NCBI GenBank assembly: GCA_041163745.1 | Contig: JBEAQU010000081.1 | Span: 1 to 64,000, forward strand | Origin: UBA6168 sp041163745 | Lineage (GTDB): Bacteria; Bacteroidota; Bacteroidia; Chitinophagales; Saprospiraceae | Reading direction: 5' to 3' | DNA length: 64,000 nucleotides | Shown here: piece after piece, positions 35,354 through 43,751 of the stretch | Layout of the letters: every line of letters starts with the position of its first letter | Position numbering within the stretch: position 1 is the first letter of the stretch | Program-made: the position numbers and the translations under genes | Notes under the pieces: model-generated | Seen by the model: only the letters and a program-made list of their open reading frames with translations | Told to the model about the DNA's origin: nothing | The model's database searches: none

Positions 35354-35632
35354 ATGACTATGAATTTCAAGCCTATCAACGATCGCGTTGTCGTAAAGCC
35401 GGCTCCGGCCGAAGAAATGACGAGAGGGGGCATCATCATCCCCGATACTGCGAAGGAGAAGCCACAACGGGGACACGTCGTGGCGGTTGGCCCAGGTAAG
35501 GAAGGCAATTCCCTGACGGTGAAGGAAGGCGATGTCGTCCTTTACGGCAAGTACGCCGGCCAGGAACTCTCCTACGAAGGAGAGGATTATCTCATCATGC
35601 GGGAAGACGATATCCTGGTCATCCTGGGATAA
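35354..35632 (+). CDS. groES: Co-chaperonin GroES
   Basis: The 92-aa GroES subunit forms a heptameric lid on GroEL. NFKPINDRVVVKPAPAEEMT, the mobile loop with RGGIIIPDTAKEKPQRG and the C-terminal GEDYLIMREDDILVIL are all standard. MTMNF offers two start codons (35354 and 35360). The gene lies 59 bp upstream of groEL on the same strand and shares its terminator at 37369-37402. Confidence 0.97.
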   Translation: MTMNFKPINDRVVVKPAPAEEMTRGGIIIPDTAKEKPQRGHVVAVGPGKEGNSLTVKEGDVVLYGKYAGQELSYEGEDYLIMREDDILVILG

Positions 35633-35691
35633 TCATCTTTTGCATTGTTAACACCTTTTTATTTACAAATCAAAAAAATAACATCGACATT

Positions 35692-37323
35692 ATGGCAAAA
35701 GTAATTTCTTTCGATAGGGAAGCCCGGGAAAAACTCAAGCATGGAGTGGATGCCCTGGCGAACGCCGTGAAGGTGACCTTGGGCCCGAAAGGCCGCAACG
35801 TCGTCATCCAGAAAAGCTTCGGTGCTCCTTCCGTCACCAAGGACGGGGTCTCCGTCGCCAAGGAAGTCGAACTGGAGGATCCGGTGGAGAACATGGGGGC
35901 GCAAATGGTCAAGGAAGTGGCTTCCAAGACCAGCGACCTCGCCGGTGACGGTACCACCACCGCCACGGTCCTGGCCCAGGCCATGATCACCGCCGGCCTC
36001 AAGAACGTCGCCGCAGGCGCCAACCCCATGGACCTGAAGCGTGGCATCGACGCCGCCGTCCGCGTCGTGGTGGCCGACCTCCAACGGCAGTCTGAAACCA
36101 TTGGCGACGATTTCGAAAAAATCCGCCAGGTGGCAGCTATCTCCGCCAACAACGATGATGAAATCGGTCATCTGATCGCCGATGCCATGAAGCGTGTCTC
36201 CAAAGACGGCGTCATCACCGTGGAGGAAGCCAAAGGTACCGATACCTTCGTCGAGGAAGTGATCGGCATGCAGTTCGACCGCGGTTACCTCTCCCCCTAC
36301 TTCGTCACCAACACGGAGAACATGACGACGGAGTACGACACGCCCTACATCCTCATCTATGACAAGAAAATATCCAACCTGCAGGAAGTCCTGCCCGTCC
36401 TGGAAAAAGTCGCCGGCAGCGGCCGCCCGCTCCTGATCATCGCAGAGGACGTGGAAAGCCAGGCACTCGGTGTGCTTGTTGTCAACCGCCTCCGTGGTGG
36501 ACTCAAGGTGGTGGCCGTCAAAGCCCCCGGCTTCGGTGACCGCCGCAAGGCCATGCTCGAGGACATTGCCATCCTGACCGGCGGTACCGTCATCAGCGAG
36601 GAAAAGGGTTACAAACTCGAGAATGCAGGCCTCCAGCACTTGGGAACCTGCGAAAAAGTATCCATTGACAAGGATAACACGACCATCGTCAATGGCAATG
36701 GTTCCGAAGAGGACATCAAGGCCCGGATCGCTCAGATCAAACAGCAGATCGAAATCACCACTTCCGATTATGACAAGGAGAAACTGCAGGAGCGCCTGGC
36801 CAAACTGGCTGGCGGTGTGGCGGTCCTCAATGTCGGTGCACCCACCGAAGTGGAAATGAAAGAAAAGAAGGACCGCGTCGATGACGCCCTGCACGCTACC
36901 CGTGCCGCCATCGAGGAAGGTATCGTGCCCGGTGGCGGGGTCGCCCTGGTCCGCGCCATCCAGTCCTTGTCCGAAGCCAAAGGCAAGAACGAAGACGAAA
37001 CCATCGGTATCGGCATCGTCCGCAAATCCCTGGAGGCACCGGTTCGTGTCATCGCCGAAAATGCCGGCGAGGAAGGCAGTGTGGTGTACCAGAAGGTGGC
37101 GGAAGGAAAAGGTGCTTTCGGCTACAACGCCCGTACCAATGTTTATGAGGACATGAAGGCCGCCGGGGTCATCGACCCGACCAAGGTCACCCGTGTCGCC
37201 CTCGAGAACGCCGCTTCCATCGCCGGAATGGTGCTGATGACCGAATGTGTCATCAACGACAAACCGGAAAAGGAAGCGCCCGCACCGATGCCTCCGGGCG
37301 GCGGTATGGGTGGCATGATGTAA
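35692..37323 (+). CDS. groEL: Chaperonin GroEL
   Basis: The 543-aa GroEL subunit forms the 14-mer that folds proteins in the cytoplasm using ATP. It starts MAKVISFDREAREKLKHGVD and contains the ATP-site sequences KVTLGPKGRNVVI and the catalytic Asp region AGDGTTTATVLAQAM. The apical-domain sequence GYLSPYFVTNTENM and PGGGVALVRA follow. The C-terminus ends in the Gly/Met tail GGGMGGMM. It follows groES in an operon closed by a strong terminator. Confidence 0.98.
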   Translation: MAKVISFDREAREKLKHGVDALANAVKVTLGPKGRNVVIQKSFGAPSVTKDGVSVAKEVELEDPVENMGAQMVKEVASKTSDLAGDGTTTATVLAQAMITAGLKNVAAGANPMDLKRGIDAAVRVVVADLQRQSETIGDDFEKIRQVAAISANNDDEIGHLIADAMKRVSKDGVITVEEAKGTDTFVEEVIGMQFDRGYLSPYFVTNTENMTTEYDTPYILIYDKKISNLQEVLPVLEKVAGSGRPLLIIAEDVESQALGVLVVNRLRGGLKVVAVKAPGFGDRRKAMLEDIAILTGGTVISEEKGYKLENAGLQHLGTCEKVSIDKDNTTIVNGNGSEEDIKARIAQIKQQIEITTSDYDKEKLQERLAKLAGGVAVLNVGAPTEVEMKEKKDRVDDALHATRAAIEEGIVPGGGVALVRAIQSLSEAKGKNEDETIGIGIVRKSLEAPVRVIAENAGEEGSVVYQKVAEGKGAFGYNARTNVYEDMKAAGVIDPTKVTRVALENAASIAGMVLMTECVINDKPEKEAPAPMPPGGGMGGMM

Positions 37324-37368
37324 GAACCACCTCCTGTTTCCCTTTGGGGAATGCGGAGCGAATGAGTC

Positions 37369-37402
37369 GGAAAGCCCTTCCTCGGAAGGGCTTTCCCCTT
37401 TT
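37369..37402 (+). terminator. Rho-independent terminator after groEL
   Basis: A 12-bp perfect stem, GGAAAGCCCTTC (37369-37380) with GAAGGGCTTTCC (37385-37396), and a CTCG tetraloop are followed by CCTTTT. It sits 45 bp after the groEL stop and 54 bp before the nitroreductase gene, so the groES-groEL message should end here. Confidence 0.85.
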
Positions 37403-37455
37403 AAAACGTCCTCCGCTCCGTCGGCCAGTCCGATTTTCTTTCAATCCGCATCGAT

Positions 37456-38178
37456 ATGTATTCCGATACGTTCCTGAAAATCGTGGAGCGACGACGCTCC
37501 AACCGCAGCTTCAACCCGGATGTTCCCGTTCCGGATGAGGTGATTCGCGCAGCCCTGGAATGTGCCGTACTGGCGCCTAACAGCAGCAATATGCAACTGT
37601 GGGAATTCCATTGGATCCGGTCGCCGGAGGTGAAAGAACGGTTCGTGCCGCTTTGCCTTGACCAATCCGCCGCCCGGACCGCCCAACAGCTGGTCGTCTT
37701 CGTTACCCGCCGGGACCGATGGAAGGAGAGGGCCCGTTGGAACTACGAACGGGTACAGGAAGGGATTCAGGGAGAACCGAACAAGTTGCAGCGCAACGGC
37801 TTGCGCTATTACGGACAACTCGTCCCCTGGATGTACCGTAGTGACCCTTTCGGATTCATGGGGGCTTTCCGTTACCTGACCAGCTGGTTCATGGGCCTGC
37901 TGAGACCGTTCCCCAGACTGGGAGGCAGCTGCAGCCAGCGGGTGGTGGTGCACAAATCATGCGCGTTGGCAGCCCAGCAGTTCATGCTGGCCATCGCCGC
38001 CGCTGACTTCGATACCTGTCCGATGGAAGGTTTCGACGCCCGTCGGGTCCGGCGGGCACTCGGTCTGCCCCGCGGAGCGGAAATCAATATGGTGATCGGT
38101 GTTGGAAAGGGTACGGAAAGAGGTGTGTGGGGTCCCCGGTACCGGGTACCTTTCGACCATGTGGTCTTCCGGCACTGA
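37456..38178 (+). CDS. Nitroreductase family protein
   Basis: The 240-aa protein has the FMN-binding start of the nitroreductase family, IVERRRSNRSFNPD, with ALECAVLAPNSSNMQLWEF. The C-terminal part contains KSCALAAQQFMLAIAAADFDTCPMEGFD and INMVIGVGKGTERGVWGPR, the second flavin contact region. A hydrophobic, Pro/Phe-rich insertion between (YYGQLVPWMYRSDPFGFMGA) is longer than in typical NfsB-like enzymes and may cover the active site or touch membranes. The family uses NAD(P)H to reduce nitro compounds, quinones or flavin substrates; the natural substrate is not evident. It is preceded by the groEL terminator and so has its own promoter. Confidence 0.85.
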   Translation: MYSDTFLKIVERRRSNRSFNPDVPVPDEVIRAALECAVLAPNSSNMQLWEFHWIRSPEVKERFVPLCLDQSAARTAQQLVVFVTRRDRWKERARWNYERVQEGIQGEPNKLQRNGLRYYGQLVPWMYRSDPFGFMGAFRYLTSWFMGLLRPFPRLGGSCSQRVVVHKSCALAAQQFMLAIAAADFDTCPMEGFDARRVRRALGLPRGAEINMVIGVGKGTERGVWGPRYRVPFDHVVFRH

Positions 38179-38269
38179 TCGTCCTCCCTGCAACCGGCAT
38201 GCCCATGTCCCGGTGACCGGCTGTCCACCGCTTTCCCGGGTGACGCCCGCTGATCACAGGCGCCGCCGA

Positions 38270-38650
38270 CTACTTGGTGTCACCGCCGTACTTGACGTTC
38301 AGGGATATCCATATCGACCGCGCAAAACGGAATATCCAGACGAACAGGATGGTCAGGGTGATCAGCAGGAGTACAAAGGATGCTTGCCAGGACAAACCCG
38401 CCACCAGCATCAGGAAGCCGACGAAAAACAGACAGAACCATCCGGTCAGGATGTAGGAGATGAACATGGCGCCGTAGTAGAAGCCCGGTTCGAGGAAATA
38501 AGCCTGCCCGCAGGACGGACACTTTTCCGGCATTTCGAAAGGCTTCCGGAATTCGAACGACCCGGTCTCGAACAGATCGCCTTCCTGGCATTTTGGACAT
38601 TTCATCTTGAATATCCCATATGCTTTCGTTCCCTTTTTTATCATTCCCAT
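38270..38650 (-). CDS. DUF983 family membrane protein
   Basis: A 126-aa protein with an N-terminal zinc-ribbon-like cluster, KMKCPKCQEGDLF and PEKCPSCGQAYF (two CxxC pairs), followed by two membrane helices (about 60-105). This matches DUF983, a family frequent in Bacteroidota and Alphaproteobacteria, with links to cytochrome oxidase regions in some genomes but no proven function. I chose ATG 38650 because MGMIKKGTKAYGIFKMKCPKC resembles family starts and GAAGA lies upstream; the frame is open to 38701. Confidence 0.8.
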   Translation of the reverse strand: MGMIKKGTKAYGIFKMKCPKCQEGDLFETGSFEFRKPFEMPEKCPSCGQAYFLEPGFYYGAMFISYILTGWFCLFFVGFLMLVAGLSWQASFVLLLITLTILFVWIFRFARSIWISLNVKYGGDTK

Positions 38651-38839
38651 ATTCTTCTTTTTCTCTTCAGCAGCATGGCTTCGCTCGTACCTGTCTGTCA
38701 TTACGTATCGGTCTGCAGCCTACACCAAGCTACCCGAATCCGCTTGCGTTTGTTGCTTTCTATGGAAAGAACGTGATATTCCGTTTTCCCTTTCGGTAAG
38801 GTATAAAAAAAATAACCGCCGTCATTTACTTCCGGTTCT

Positions 38840-39745
38840 TCAGATTCCTTTCTCCTCGATTTCCAGGATGGCCGCCACATGGGCATCCGCGATGTGTTGC
38901 CGGAAGTCGTCCTGCATCAGTTTGGCCGCTTCCTCCTTGTTGTTGTAGAAACCGCATTCTGTCAGAATGGCAGGCATGCGGGTTCTCACGAGGACTGCCA
39001 ACTGCTTTTCGGCGGTCGATTTGAGATTCCGGTTCTTCATGCCAGTATGCTGTACGAGGTGTTTCTGGAAAACGGCGGCTATCTTCATTCCTTTCCGGCT
39101 TCCTTGGGCATGCCAGGTCTCCACCCCGTTGATCCGGGGGTCCACCCAGGTGCTGTCGTCCCGTGCAGGCCCGGCATTGGCGTGCACGGACACATATATC
39201 TTCGGCAGAAGGGTGGCTTTTTCATTGGCCCGGCGGATTCTTTCTTCCAGGAAACTACCGACGCTGCGGTAATCCGGAACGATGTCGTAGTACGGGATGC
39301 CATGCCGATCCAGCGCTTTCATGATACGTTCCACGATGTCGCGGTTGAATGCATATTCGAAAAAACGGGTGGTGCCGTCATCAAAGAGCGGAGATCTTTT
39401 TCCTGGTTGCAGCTTGCCATGGCCGTTGTCCAGACACCAAAGGTACCGGCCGGTACGGTCGGCAGGAGCCGGTTCCGCGGAAGATGTCGTGGGAAAATCC
39501 GGGTCGTCCGGGATAGCCGGGGTCTGACGGTCTATGGTTTCGAACAGGCCGTCCATGAACAAATCCAGGTCGTTGACGATGATGACGGAATCTTTGGGTA
39601 GCTCCGTATTGTCGCCGGCCAGCGGCGGCGGAGCCGGAGGGAGGTCGGCGGGCCGTCCCGGAACCGCAGGCGGACCTGGCCGCCTGCCGGTCCCCGGCAG
39701 CCAGGAGAACAATCTCAATAGGAAGGCGATGATTTGCTGGAACAT
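38840..39745 (-). CDS. N-acetylmuramoyl-L-alanine amidase (Amidase_3)
   Basis: The 301-aa enzyme should cut the bond between N-acetylmuramic acid and the stem peptide in peptidoglycan. The zinc ligands and catalytic residues of Amidase_3 are present: H109 in LDNGHGK, E130 in FFEYAFNRDIV, H188 in VSVHANAG and E263 in ILTECGFYNN. A hydrophobic N-terminal segment (MFQQIIAFLLRLFSWLPG) could be a signal or anchor. It is followed by a Pro-rich linker to about residue 50. ATG 39745 gives this N-terminus; the upstream extension is not signal-like. It may act in septum splitting or wall turnover. Confidence 0.9.
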   Translation of the reverse strand: MFQQIIAFLLRLFSWLPGTGRRPGPPAVPGRPADLPPAPPPLAGDNTELPKDSVIIVNDLDLFMDGLFETIDRQTPAIPDDPDFPTTSSAEPAPADRTGRYLWCLDNGHGKLQPGKRSPLFDDGTTRFFEYAFNRDIVERIMKALDRHGIPYYDIVPDYRSVGSFLEERIRRANEKATLLPKIYVSVHANAGPARDDSTWVDPRINGVETWHAQGSRKGMKIAAVFQKHLVQHTGMKNRNLKSTAEKQLAVLVRTRMPAILTECGFYNNKEEAAKLMQDDFRQHIADAHVAAILEIEEKGI

Positions 39746-39937
39746 GGGTCCGATGTTGGTGTGGGTGTGCTTCGCATACCGGGCATGTAGCGGGCAGGAT
39801 ACAGCCGGTGCCGTGCCCAGGGACAAGTTAAGCGGTTTGCTGCGAATGCCCAATTCGGTTGCCGCTTCCTGCCGGTTGCCGCGTCTTTCCGTTTCCGAAG
39901 GCAAAGGCGGTGATCCTGGCAGTCCGCAGGGGGACGG

Positions 39938-41152
39938 TCAGATGGCATCCATGGCCTGCTGCAGGTCTTCCGTGATGTCCAGGATGTCTTCTATCCCGCA
40001 GGAGACCCGTATCAGCCCGTCCGTGATTCCGTTCGCCTGGCGCACCGATGGCGCCACATTGCGGTGGGACATGGAAGCGGGATGGAGAATCAGGGTATCC
40101 ACGTCACCCAATGTCGGTGCGAGGGTACAGAACCGGACGGCGTTCATGCAGCGGAGCCCCGCTTCGAGGCCGCCTTTGAGCTCGAAGCTCAACATGCCGC
40201 CGAATGCGTTCATTTGCCGGCTAGCGACGGCATGGTCCGGATGGGAGGGTAGACCGCAGTAGTTTACCCGGAGCACCCGGGGGTCGTTCTCCAGGTGACG
40301 GGCCAAGGACATGGCGTTCGCACTATGCCTTTCCATCCGAAGGGCCAACGTCTTCATGCCGTTGTGCAGCAGCCATGCATCCCAGGGGCTTGCATTGGTG
40401 CCGGTGAGCTTCATGGTCGTCCAGATCCGGCCACCCGGCTCCAGCATATCCCGATGGGAGGTGATGATCGCTCCGCTGATGGCGTTGCCATGGCCGTTGA
40501 GGAATTTGGTGGTGGAATGGATGATGAAGTCGACCCCGTACCGGAGCGGTTGCTGTAGAACAGGCGTGGCGAAGGTGTTGTCCACGGCGCTCCAGGCACC
40601 GTACCGCCTGGCGAGCTCGCTGAGCATCCCGATGTCGACACAAGCCAGGGTCGGATTGGCCGGCGTTTCGAAATACAGCATCCGGATGGTGGGGTCTTCC
40701 TGCAGCATCGCTTCCACAGCCGCTGTATCCTGCAGGTCGGTGAATAGGGTCCCTATGCCGTGCGGTGCCAGCACCTTTTGGAATAGCTCGGTCGTCCCGC
40801 CGTACAGGTTGCCTTGTGTCAGTATCTTGTCCCCCTGCTGCAGGAGCGAGAGCATGAGGGTGGAAATGGCCGCCTGTCCGGAGGACAACAACAAGCCCTC
40901 CGCATCCCGGCCGGTTCCGGCCGCCTCCAACTGCGCCAGCTTCCTGGCGACCGCTTCCATGGTCGGATTGCCATACCGGCCGTAGACGTGTCCTTGCTGT
41001 TCGCCGGAGAAGATCGAGATGCCTTCGTCGATGGAGTCGAAGGAGAAGGAGGAGGTCGCATACAAGGGCAGCACATGCGGCCGGGTAGTGCGGGGATCTT
41101 CCGTTTCCCTGGCACAAACGGAAGCCAATCGATAAGTTTGCGGTGTAGCCAT
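39938..41152 (-). CDS. Trans-sulfuration family PLP enzyme (methionine gamma-lyase / cystathionine gamma-synthase type)
   Basis: The 404-aa enzyme belongs to the Cys/Met metabolism PLP family. PLP binding is shown by VYGRYGNPTMEAVARKLAQLE, LSSGQAAIST, FETPANPTL, AVDNTFATPVLQ and the Schiff-base lysine K216 in HSTTKFLNGHG. SRQMNAFGGMLSFEL and RVSCGIEDILDITEDLQQAM close the fold. It could be methionine gamma-lyase, cystathionine gamma-lyase or cystathionine gamma-synthase; sequence inspection alone does not separate these. ATG 41152 matches family starts; the longer open frame is basic and unlike the family. A 19-bp perfect palindrome about 200 bp upstream may regulate it together with the divergent rluD gene. 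Confidence 0.88.
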   Translation of the reverse strand: MATPQTYRLASVCARETEDPRTTRPHVLPLYATSSFSFDSIDEGISIFSGEQQGHVYGRYGNPTMEAVARKLAQLEAAGTGRDAEGLLLSSGQAAISTLMLSLLQQGDKILTQGNLYGGTTELFQKVLAPHGIGTLFTDLQDTAAVEAMLQEDPTIRMLYFETPANPTLACVDIGMLSELARRYGAWSAVDNTFATPVLQQPLRYGVDFIIHSTTKFLNGHGNAISGAIITSHRDMLEPGGRIWTTMKLTGTNASPWDAWLLHNGMKTLALRMERHSANAMSLARHLENDPRVLRVNYCGLPSHPDHAVASRQMNAFGGMLSFELKGGLEAGLRCMNAVRFCTLAPTLGDVDTLILHPASMSHRNVAPSVRQANGITDGLIRVSCGIEDILDITEDLQQAMDAI

Positions 41153-41542
41153 GTTGCGGGTCGTTTGTTGTAAGGCTGAGCGAATCTTCCTTTGGGACTT
41201 CCGGCCGCCCCTGCCATGTCGCAGGAAGACGGTTTGGCGGAGGCCATCCCGCTCCTGCGGGCGGGAACGGCCGCATGTATTCCGACGGCCGGCTGAACTA
41301 TGTCGCCGCGAAGACGTTATATGAATCGGATTTGCCGCCACCGTTGGTAATGCAAAGTTTGCATTATCAGTGGGAATTTCTAACCAAAAGAAATAAATTT
41401 AATTTGATTCGCCCCCGGCAGGTGTGTCCGCTTGTTACGTCGGGCCGTTTGTCCGGAAAGCCCGGTCGTCTTTCGCCCCCTCACGTACAATTCAGCCGGA
41501 TGGGTGGCTCTCGGGCCCGGCACCCTTCAAAAAAATCAAGCA
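41153..41542. other. Divergent intergenic region between the trans-sulfuration and rluD genes
   Basis: This 390-bp gap contains a 19-bp palindrome at 41348-41366 inside an AT-rich island (about 41340-41410). On each strand the palindrome contains a sequence one base off TAnnTTTG (AAAGTTTG plus, AAACTTTG minus). No SAM riboswitch-like structure was recognised. No coding sequence is supported. Confidence 0.5.
41348..41366. promoter_or_regulatory. 19-bp perfect palindrome, candidate operator
   Basis: TAATGCAAAGTTTGCATTA is perfectly symmetric around a central base. The ATGCAAA half-site repeats as a dyad of the size bound by dimeric helix-turn-helix repressors. It lies 196 bp from the trans-sulfuration gene start and 177 bp from the rluD start, over possible -7 boxes on both strands. 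No regulator gene is adjacent. Confidence 0.5.
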
Positions 41543-42604
41543 ATGCCTACCCTTTCAGCAGATTTGTTGGACAAAGAGGAACTTTTTGAAAGGCACCTGT
41601 TCATGGCAGATCCCCAACAGGGGCTGATGCGACTGGACAAGTTCATCACCGACCGAATGTTCAAGGCTTCGCGAAACAAGGTCCAGAACGCCATCAAGGC
41701 CGGCTTGGTCAAGGTCAATGAGCTGGAACAAAAGGCGAATTACAAAGTACGGCCGGGTGATCGGGTGGAGATGACGCTTCCCCGGCCCTACGACGAGGCC
41801 TGCAAGGTCATCCCGGAAGAAATCCCCCTCGAAATCGTCTACGAGGACCATGATGTGCTGGTCATCAACAAGCCGGCCGGTATGGTCGTCCATCCCGGCG
41901 TCGGAAACTATCGCCGTACCCTCGTCAACGCCCTCGCTTATTATTTCAAGGACCTGCCGGTCATGGAAGGGAACCCTGACAACCGCCCCGGCCTGGTCCA
42001 CCGGATCGACAAGGAAACTTCCGGCCTGCTCGTCATCGGAAAAACGGAGTACGCACTGTTCCACCTGGGTGCCCAATTCCAGAAACACGCCATCCACCGC
42101 CGCTATCACGCCATCATCTGGGGGGAACTCGAGGAGGAGGAAGGCACCATCCGCAACTATCTCGCCCGGGACCCGCGCCAACGGCAAAGGATGACCGTGG
42201 TCGACGACGGTACCGGCAAATGGGCCTGTACGCACTGGAAGGTCCTCGAACGGCTGTATTACATCAGTCACCTCCAACTCCACCTGGAAACCGGCCGTAC
42301 CCACCAGATCCGGGTGCATATGTCCCATCTGGGGCACCCGCTCTTCAACGATTCCAAATACGGGGGAAACCGCATAGTGAAAGGAACCGTGTACAGCAAA
42401 TACAAAGCCTTTGTGGACAACTGCTTCAAGGCGCTGCCACGCCACGCCCTTCACGCCAAGGAGCTCGGCTTCATTCACCCCACCACAGGCAAGGAAATGT
42501 TTTTCGATTCGGCCATTCCTGACCGAATGATAGACTGCCTGAACCGCTGGCGGACCTATGTGTCCGACAGAAAGGCCAAACTGGCCCTGGAGGACGATCA
42601 CTGA
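41543..42604 (+). CDS. rluD: Ribosomal large subunit pseudouridine synthase, RluD family
   Basis: The 353-aa enzyme has an N-terminal S4 domain (LMRLDKFITDRMFKASRNKVQ, then VKVNE and YKVRPGDRV) and the RluA/RluD catalytic domain. The latter has VINKPAGMVVHPG, the catalytic Asp in LVHRIDKETSGLLVI, and LETGRTHQIRVHMSHLGHPL. RluD makes the pseudouridines of 23S rRNA helix 69. The length and S4 domain fit RluD better than RluA. It is followed 12 bp later by a LuxC-type reductase gene and may share its transcript. Confidence 0.93.
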   Translation: MPTLSADLLDKEELFERHLFMADPQQGLMRLDKFITDRMFKASRNKVQNAIKAGLVKVNELEQKANYKVRPGDRVEMTLPRPYDEACKVIPEEIPLEIVYEDHDVLVINKPAGMVVHPGVGNYRRTLVNALAYYFKDLPVMEGNPDNRPGLVHRIDKETSGLLVIGKTEYALFHLGAQFQKHAIHRRYHAIIWGELEEEEGTIRNYLARDPRQRQRMTVVDDGTGKWACTHWKVLERLYYISHLQLHLETGRTHQIRVHMSHLGHPLFNDSKYGGNRIVKGTVYSKYKAFVDNCFKALPRHALHAKELGFIHPTTGKEMFFDSAIPDRMIDCLNRWRTYVSDRKAKLALEDDH

Positions 42605-42616
42605 CCAGCCCCGCTC

Positions 42617-43669
42617 ATGCCCAACGTCGCACAGATGAACCTACAGGAAAGACTCGATGGCCTGGCCCGTCTGGGTGATTGGATACGGAACCGCTCAGAC
42701 GAAAGATTGGAGGCCGTCATCCATCGCGCCCAGTTCCACAATCCTTGGTTTACGACCGAAAACCAAAGGCGGGCACTGGATGCCATCGCAGACCATCTGC
42801 TGGATCGGGACAAACTCGCGGCCTGGGCCGCCCGTTACGCCGTTCCGGAGCGGCCCGCACCCCTGACCGTCGCCATGGTCATGGCCGGAAACATCCCGCT
42901 GGTTGGCTTTCACGACCTGATCTGTACTTTTGCCGCCGGTTGCAAGGCCTCCGTCCGCCTGTCCGATAAGGATGCCTACCTGCTCCCATTCCTCCTGCAG
43001 CAACTCGAACACCTGGCTCCGGGAAGCGCCGGCTTTTTCGAAACAATCCCGGTCCTTCAGCATTTTGACGCCGTCATCGCTACCGGCAGCAACAACTCCT
43101 CCCGCTACTTCGAAGCCTACTTCGGAAAATATCCCCATGTCATCCGACGAAATCGGAACGCCGTCGCCGTTTTGGACGGACAGGAATCTGCTGACCAACT
43201 GCATGCCCTGGGTAAGGACGTCTTCCGGTACTTCGGTCTGGGCTGTCGGAACGTGTCCAAGATTTATGTCCCGCAAGGCTATGATTTCCAATTGCTGTTG
43301 GAAAAGTTGCACGACTACCGGGAATTGGTCCTGCACCCCAAATACCTCAACAATTTCGAATACAACCTGGCGCTCGTGCTGCTCAACCAGGTGCCGCACT
43401 TCAATAACGGTTGTGTGGTCCTGACGGAAAACGAGGCCATCGCCTCCCGTATCGCCATGCTGCATTTCTCCTTTTACCATTCCAGGGAGCAACTGGCCGG
43501 GGAGCTGGGTGCGCATGGGGATGAAATCCAATGTATCGTCGCCCGGCAGCCGCTGCAGGACCTGCATACCATTCCTTTCGGGTCGACCCAGGAGCCCGGC
43601 CTGCTGGATTATCCGGACGGTGTCGATGTCATGGCTTTCCTTTTGTCCTTACTGTCCCCGTCCGATTGA
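42617..43669 (+). CDS. Acyl-CoA reductase, LuxC family
   Basis: The 350-aa protein resembles the reductase of the fatty-acid reductase complex, which reduces acyl-CoA or an acyl-enzyme to aldehyde with NADPH. Its aldehyde-dehydrogenase-like signature includes TVAMVMAGNIPLVGFHDL, FDAVIATGSNNSSRYFEAYFGK and the nucleophile C210 in FGLGCRNVSKIYVP. Bacteroidota often carry such a stand-alone reductase outside any lux operon; here no luciferase or LuxD/LuxE partners are present. The aldehyde's use (fatty alcohol, wax or other lipid) is unknown. It lies 12 bp after rluD and 82 bp before an ABC ATPase gene. Confidence 0.85.
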   Translation: MPNVAQMNLQERLDGLARLGDWIRNRSDERLEAVIHRAQFHNPWFTTENQRRALDAIADHLLDRDKLAAWAARYAVPERPAPLTVAMVMAGNIPLVGFHDLICTFAAGCKASVRLSDKDAYLLPFLLQQLEHLAPGSAGFFETIPVLQHFDAVIATGSNNSSRYFEAYFGKYPHVIRRNRNAVAVLDGQESADQLHALGKDVFRYFGLGCRNVSKIYVPQGYDFQLLLEKLHDYRELVLHPKYLNNFEYNLALVLLNQVPHFNNGCVVLTENEAIASRIAMLHFSFYHSREQLAGELGAHGDEIQCIVARQPLQDLHTIPFGSTQEPGLLDYPDGVDVMAFLLSLLSPSD

Positions 43670-43751
43670 TTCCGCCGCCTTTGGGCATTCCGGCGCATCG
43701 GGATGGTCCGTGCTACCATCCGACCCGCCGGGCGGCATAAATGCTCCGCCG

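Noticed and set aside
35659..36894. 411-codon frame antisense to groEL
   Set aside because: GroEL coding constraint often leaves an open antisense frame; the product resembles no known protein.
41153..41542. SAM riboswitch upstream of the trans-sulfuration gene
   Set aside because: No conserved SAM-I or SAM-II core or terminator hairpin was seen; the only strong feature is the DNA palindrome.
42617..43669. Bioluminescence operon suggested by the LuxC-like reductase
   Set aside because: No luciferase (LuxAB), LuxD or LuxE genes are present; stand-alone LuxC-like reductases are frequent in this phylum.
43509..43751. 81-codon N-terminal extension of the ABC ATPase
   Set aside because: It overlaps the LuxC-type gene, has irregular Cys/Arg/Pro-rich composition, and the ABC domain begins just after ATG 43752.
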